Assembly: GCA_913009765.1 (NCBI GenBank)
Contig: CAJVYT010000036.1
Location: 1-18,817, forward strand
Length of the DNA stretch: 18,817 nt
Origin: an uncultured candidate division Zixibacteria bacterium
GTDB lineage: Bacteria > Zixibacteria > MSB-5A5 > GN15 > FEB-12
Reading direction: 5' to 3'
Positions 16,862-18,817 of this stretch are shown piece by piece. Made by a program: the position numbers and the translations under genes. Below the pieces are notes generated by a model. That model saw only the letters and a program-made list of their open reading frames with translations, had not been told where the DNA came from and did not search any database. The stretch's first letter is position 1, and every line of letters begins with the position of its first letter.

Positions 16862-16889
16862 ACTACCCCGCCCCTTGCGGCGGGGTAGT
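16862..16889. repeat. GC-rich perfect 11 bp stem-loop, REP-like
   Basis: ACTACCCCGCC (16862-16872) pairs perfectly with GGCGGGGTAGT (16879-16889) around a 6-nt loop. It stands alone in A/T-rich DNA 96 bp after recN. No T-run follows on either strand, so it is more like a dispersed REP-type palindrome than a simple terminator, although it could protect the recN transcript 3' end. Confidence 0.6.
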
Positions 16890-16928
16890 TCATTGACGGA
16901 AATTTACAAGATTCGTAATAGTTCAGCA

Positions 16929-16961
16929 CCCCACCCTTTGGAAGGGGGGGCGATGGGGGAT
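16929..16961. repeat. C-rich/G-rich imperfect stem-loop, second palindromic remnant in the recN-antitoxin spacer
   Basis: CCCC-A-CCCTT (16929-16938) pairs with AAGGGGGGG (16942-16950) with one bulged A, followed by a second G-run (16955-16959) and GATTTT. It looks like a decayed dispersed repeat. Together with the stem-loop at 16862 it accounts for the only structure I see in the roughly 300 bp between recN and the antitoxin promoter. Confidence 0.4.
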
Positions 16962-16996
16962 TTTATAATTTAACCTTCAAGATTCCCTCCTCTGTT

Positions 16997-17025
16997 TTGA
17001 CAGAAGATTGTCTATATGGTAGATT
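16997..17025 (+). promoter_or_regulatory. Sigma-70-type promoter before the orphan antitoxin, with a flanking direct repeat
   Basis: A consensus -35 TTGACA (16997-17002) is followed after exactly 17 bp by TAGATT (17020-17025, four of six matches). Transcription would start near 17032, about 45 bp before the antitoxin start. A 7-bp direct repeat ATATGGT (17014-17020 and 17029-17035) brackets the -10 box and could be an operator for self-repression. Confidence 0.5.
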
Positions 17026-17076
17026 TTAATATGGTTGTAACTATCCGTAAATAAAGAACAGGGAGCGTTGACTATC

Positions 17077-17271
17077 TTGAAAACACTCGAATTGCCGGAG
17101 GTTGAATATATAACTTCATCAGAGGGCAAGCCAAAATCCGTTATATTAAGTATTGAAGACTGGAAACGCATAACTGAAACATTAAAGATACTGTCAAGCA
17201 GGGAATTGATGCAGTCCATCAGGCGTGCAAAACGCCAATTGAGCAGTAAAAAGGAATTATTATCTCTTTAA
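17077..17271 (+). CDS. Orphan Phd/YefM-like antitoxin
   Basis: A small (64-residue) protein resembling antitoxins of RelE/ParE-type modules: KTLELPEVEYITSSEGKPKS, then VILSIEDWKRITETLKILSS and a basic tail. The first half should bind DNA as a dimer, and the second would wrap the toxin. The TTG at 17077 gives the usual MKTLELPE start with GGGAG 11 nt upstream; an earlier TTG at 17068 has the same site only 2 nt away. No RelE-like toxin gene follows; instead 130 bp later comes a BrnT-type toxin with its own antitoxin. It may be a solitary survivor of a lost pair. The family call is from pattern memory. Confidence 0.65.
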   Translation: MKTLELPEVEYITSSEGKPKSVILSIEDWKRITETLKILSSRELMQSIRRAKRQLSSKKELLSL

Positions 17272-17283
17272 ACAGTAACTAAA

Positions 17284-17295
17284 TCTAAATTTAGA
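17284..17295. promoter_or_regulatory. Perfect 12 bp palindrome, possible operator
   Basis: TCTAAATTTAGA is its own reverse complement. It lies 12 bp after the orphan antitoxin and upstream of the toxin gene, where an autorepressing antitoxin could bind. It is AT-rich, so chance is a real possibility. Confidence 0.3.
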
Positions 17296-17348
17296 AATTA
17301 TCTACAAAGGGGGGTTCATAAATAAAGACTCTACCCTTGAGAAATGAT

Positions 17349-17352
17349 GGAG
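17349..17352 (+). promoter_or_regulatory. Ribosome binding site pointing to a CTG start for brnT
   Basis: GGAG stands 7 nt before CTG 17360, in frame with the toxin and just downstream of the stop at 17345-17347. No ATG, GTG or TTG exists in frame between that stop and GTG 17402, and no ribosome site precedes GTG 17402. Confidence 0.35.
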
Positions 17353-17401
17353 ATTTCACCTGCTATTTATAATTGATGATATCATCTGGTTAGACACTAT
17401 A

Positions 17402-17650
17402 GTGGAGAAACTTGCATGGAAACATGCAGTACTTCCACATGAAGTCGAAGAAATATTAGGTGGCAAATGCAGAATATTTAAAAAAGAAAGCGGCAAAATT
17501 GAAGGAGAGGATTTATATAATGCTCTTGGCAGGACAAAAGCCGGTCGTTATCTCTCAGTGTTTTTTATCAAAAAACTCAATAGAAAAGCATTAATCATAA
17601 CTGCAAGGGATATGAATAAGAGGGAGAAAAAACGATATGAAAAAAAATAA
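17402..17650 (+). CDS. brnT: BrnT-family type II toxin
   Basis: Predicted RelE-fold ribonuclease toxin. The visible 82 residues carry the BrnT pattern: WKHAVLPHEVEEIL, GEDLYNALGRTKAGRYLSVFF and ALIITARDMNKREKKRYEKK. GTG 17402 is the first ordinary start, but the frame stays open upstream to 17348 and reads IIDDIIWLDTIVEKLAWKH, which matches how this family usually begins. So the real start is probably earlier, perhaps CTG 17360, which has GGAG 7 nt before it, or a mutated ATG. The gene overlaps the CopG-like antitoxin gene by 14 bp, the usual toxin-first order of brnTA. Confidence 0.8.
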   Translation: MEKLAWKHAVLPHEVEEILGGKCRIFKKESGKIEGEDLYNALGRTKAGRYLSVFFIKKLNRKALIITARDMNKREKKRYEKK

Positions 17651-17876
17651 ATTAAAGTCGATGACCATAACCGAAGCGAGTGATTATTTTGATGACCACG
17701 ATATATTTGAATCTGAGGACTTTCAGGAAGTGACAGACATCAAGATTAAATTGCAGAAGAAGAAATATGTCGGTGTAAATATGCAATTGTTCAAAAAAAT
17801 CCGGAATAAGGCAAGGAAATTACATATTAGTGAAGACGCCTTAATACAGAAATGGTTAAAAGAAAAGGTCGGATAA
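17637..17876 (+). CDS. CopG/BrnA-like antitoxin
   Basis: A 79-residue antitoxin predicted to neutralise the BrnT-like toxin and repress the operon. The acidic N-terminal half (EASDYFDDHDIFESEDFQE) is the likely toxin-binding arm. The C-terminal half, KKKYVGVNMQLFKKIRNKAR then LHISEDALIQKWLKEKV, fits a ribbon-helix-helix DNA-binding fold with a strand and two helices. It starts within the toxin gene (14 bp overlap), with GGGAG 10 nt before the ATG. It ends 27 bp from the stop of a convergent gene. Confidence 0.8.
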   Translation: MKKNKLKSMTITEASDYFDDHDIFESEDFQEVTDIKIKLQKKKYVGVNMQLFKKIRNKARKLHISEDALIQKWLKEKVG

Positions 17877-17903
17877 TTTTTACAACATCTCAAAATTAAA
17901 TCC

Positions 17904-18704
17904 TTAATTCCCCAGTACAAAGTTCCCGGTTGTGATTATTCCATCGCTGACTGTCATATTGCCGTTAAGTATTGTATTTCCGGTTACGGTTGTATAGTTG
18001 CAATCATATCCGCCTTCAAGAGTAACTGACTTATCAATATTAATATTCAGGTCTTCGGTAAAGCTTAAAGCCTGAGTCTGGATAGTGTTCCCGTCTACTG
18101 CTGCATCATAGGCGGCCTGGAGTGAAGAATAATATACAGGAGTTGCGCCTGCGATTCTGACAGGCTGCGGGCAAGTCTGGAAATTTGCTGTTACGCTTTT
18201 GTCAGCGTCCATTGTCATGGTGCAAATATTATTGGCAGGTGAATCACATCCGGCCCAGTCACTGAAACTATAGCCGGTATTTTCATTTGCAGATAAAGTG
18301 GCTAATGTCCCATCATCATACAGACAGCCTGCTGAACAATCCGGCGTCACAGAGCCTGAAATTGTGGGATTTACTGATGTAATCAATTGGTATTGAAGTG
18401 TAATATCATTCGATATATTAAAATCTCCACTGCTCAAGGGTAAGAGGCCTGAATCAAAATATATTGATCCATCCGGATTGTATATGATCATACGCATTGA
18501 GTCGGGATTGCCGTCCATTATTGTTAGTTCAAACGTATATCCGGGCATGCCATTTACCGTGCCTTCTCCGGTTATTGTAATAGTAGTTCCAGATACTATA
18601 ATTCCTGTAATTGAAGTGCTTGAAAGGCTAATTCTCAGTTTTGAATAATAGTAATTCAGCCAGCTTGTTCCCAGAGATGATGCTTTGACATCTAACCTGG
18701 ATTT
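17904..18704 (-). pseudogene. C-terminal remnant of a secreted protein with InlB-type B repeat and beta-helix
   Basis: The frame is open from 18704 to the stop at 17904. The first part (KASSLGTSW, then LNYYYSKLRISL and GEGTVNGMPGYTF) resembles a bacterial surface-protein beta domain. Next is a divergent InlB B-repeat (SGSVTPDCSAG to MTMDADKSVTANF), and then the start of a right-handed beta-helix (YYSSLQAAYDAAVDGNTIQ, SVTLEGGYDC). Such modules are extracellular. A TGA at 18705-18707 interrupts the frame in front of the domain, and the first ATG (18548) is inside it, so there is no proper start or signal peptide. It is either a broken gene, a frameshift, or an end-of-contig error. The final 113 bases show no continuation. 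Confidence 0.6.
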
Positions 18705-18817
18705 TCACGTAAGTAATTAAACTAACATATAGCATCGAAAGATAGCATAATGAGGGAGTCATTTAAGAGTAATAACAAAATTCATTTTTGAGACCCATGG
18801 CAATTTGAAGGGGGTAT
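18705..18817. other. Terminal non-coding stretch with no recognised feature
   Basis: It is AT-rich with stops in the frames I checked on the minus strand. One 7-bp direct repeat ATAGCAT (18729-18735 and 18742-18748) is present. It does not continue the beta-repeat gene and may be beyond a rearrangement or insertion point. Confidence 0.4.

Noticed and set aside
16862..16889. Intrinsic terminator of recN
   Set aside because: The stem is strong but no T-run follows on either strand, and it lies 96 bp beyond the stop.

Overview
This window is not one piece of a genome. It joins two different bacterial genomes through a complete Illumina library adapter at 6386-6451. The adapter has the P7 flow-cell sequence, an 8-base index and the read-2 primer sequence, preceded by a poly-T tract. 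Read on the minus strand the order is insert from the right-hand genome, adapter, poly-A. That is the usual form of a short-insert read-through. The A-run then merged with the A-rich leader of a gene in the left-hand genome. Gene order across about 6310-6452 therefore has no biological meaning.

Left part (1 to about 6310), AT-rich, every gene on the minus strand. In transcription order it holds two ExbD/TolR proteins, a probable terminator hairpin, yqeY, cvpA, mutS2, accC and the start of a biotin carboxyl carrier gene that runs off the left edge. Two ExbD genes in tandem, AT richness and this housekeeping set suggest Bacteroidota/Ignavibacteria, but that is inference. The genes from yqeY to mutS2 are packed (2 bp gap, 4 bp overlap) and accC/BCCP overlap by 8 bp, so these five look like one operon or two.

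Right part (6452-18817), visibly richer in GC, mostly on the plus strand. It starts inside resB, cut by the artefact, which overlaps ccsB; together they are a System II cytochrome c maturation pair. Next come a TrkH/TrkA (Ktr-type) potassium uptake pair, a roughly 300 bp spacer, a three-gene cassette (Wzx-type flippase, GT39-like membrane glycosyltransferase, alkaline-phosphatase-superfamily enzyme), recN, a repeat-rich spacer, an orphan Phd/YefM-like antitoxin, a BrnT/CopG-type toxin-antitoxin pair, and a convergent broken gene for a secreted InlB-repeat/beta-helix protein. The overall style suggests Nitrospirota or a former deltaproteobacterial lineage; I cannot decide which.

The best biological novelty is at 9913-10062: a 150 bp apparently non-autonomous element with 19-nt imperfect terminal inverted repeats, a perfect 8 bp direct repeat abutting both ends, and two internal REP-like hairpins whose only two differences are compensatory within each hairpin. 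I see no tRNA, rRNA, CRISPR array or riboswitch, and no convincing new defence or metabolic system.
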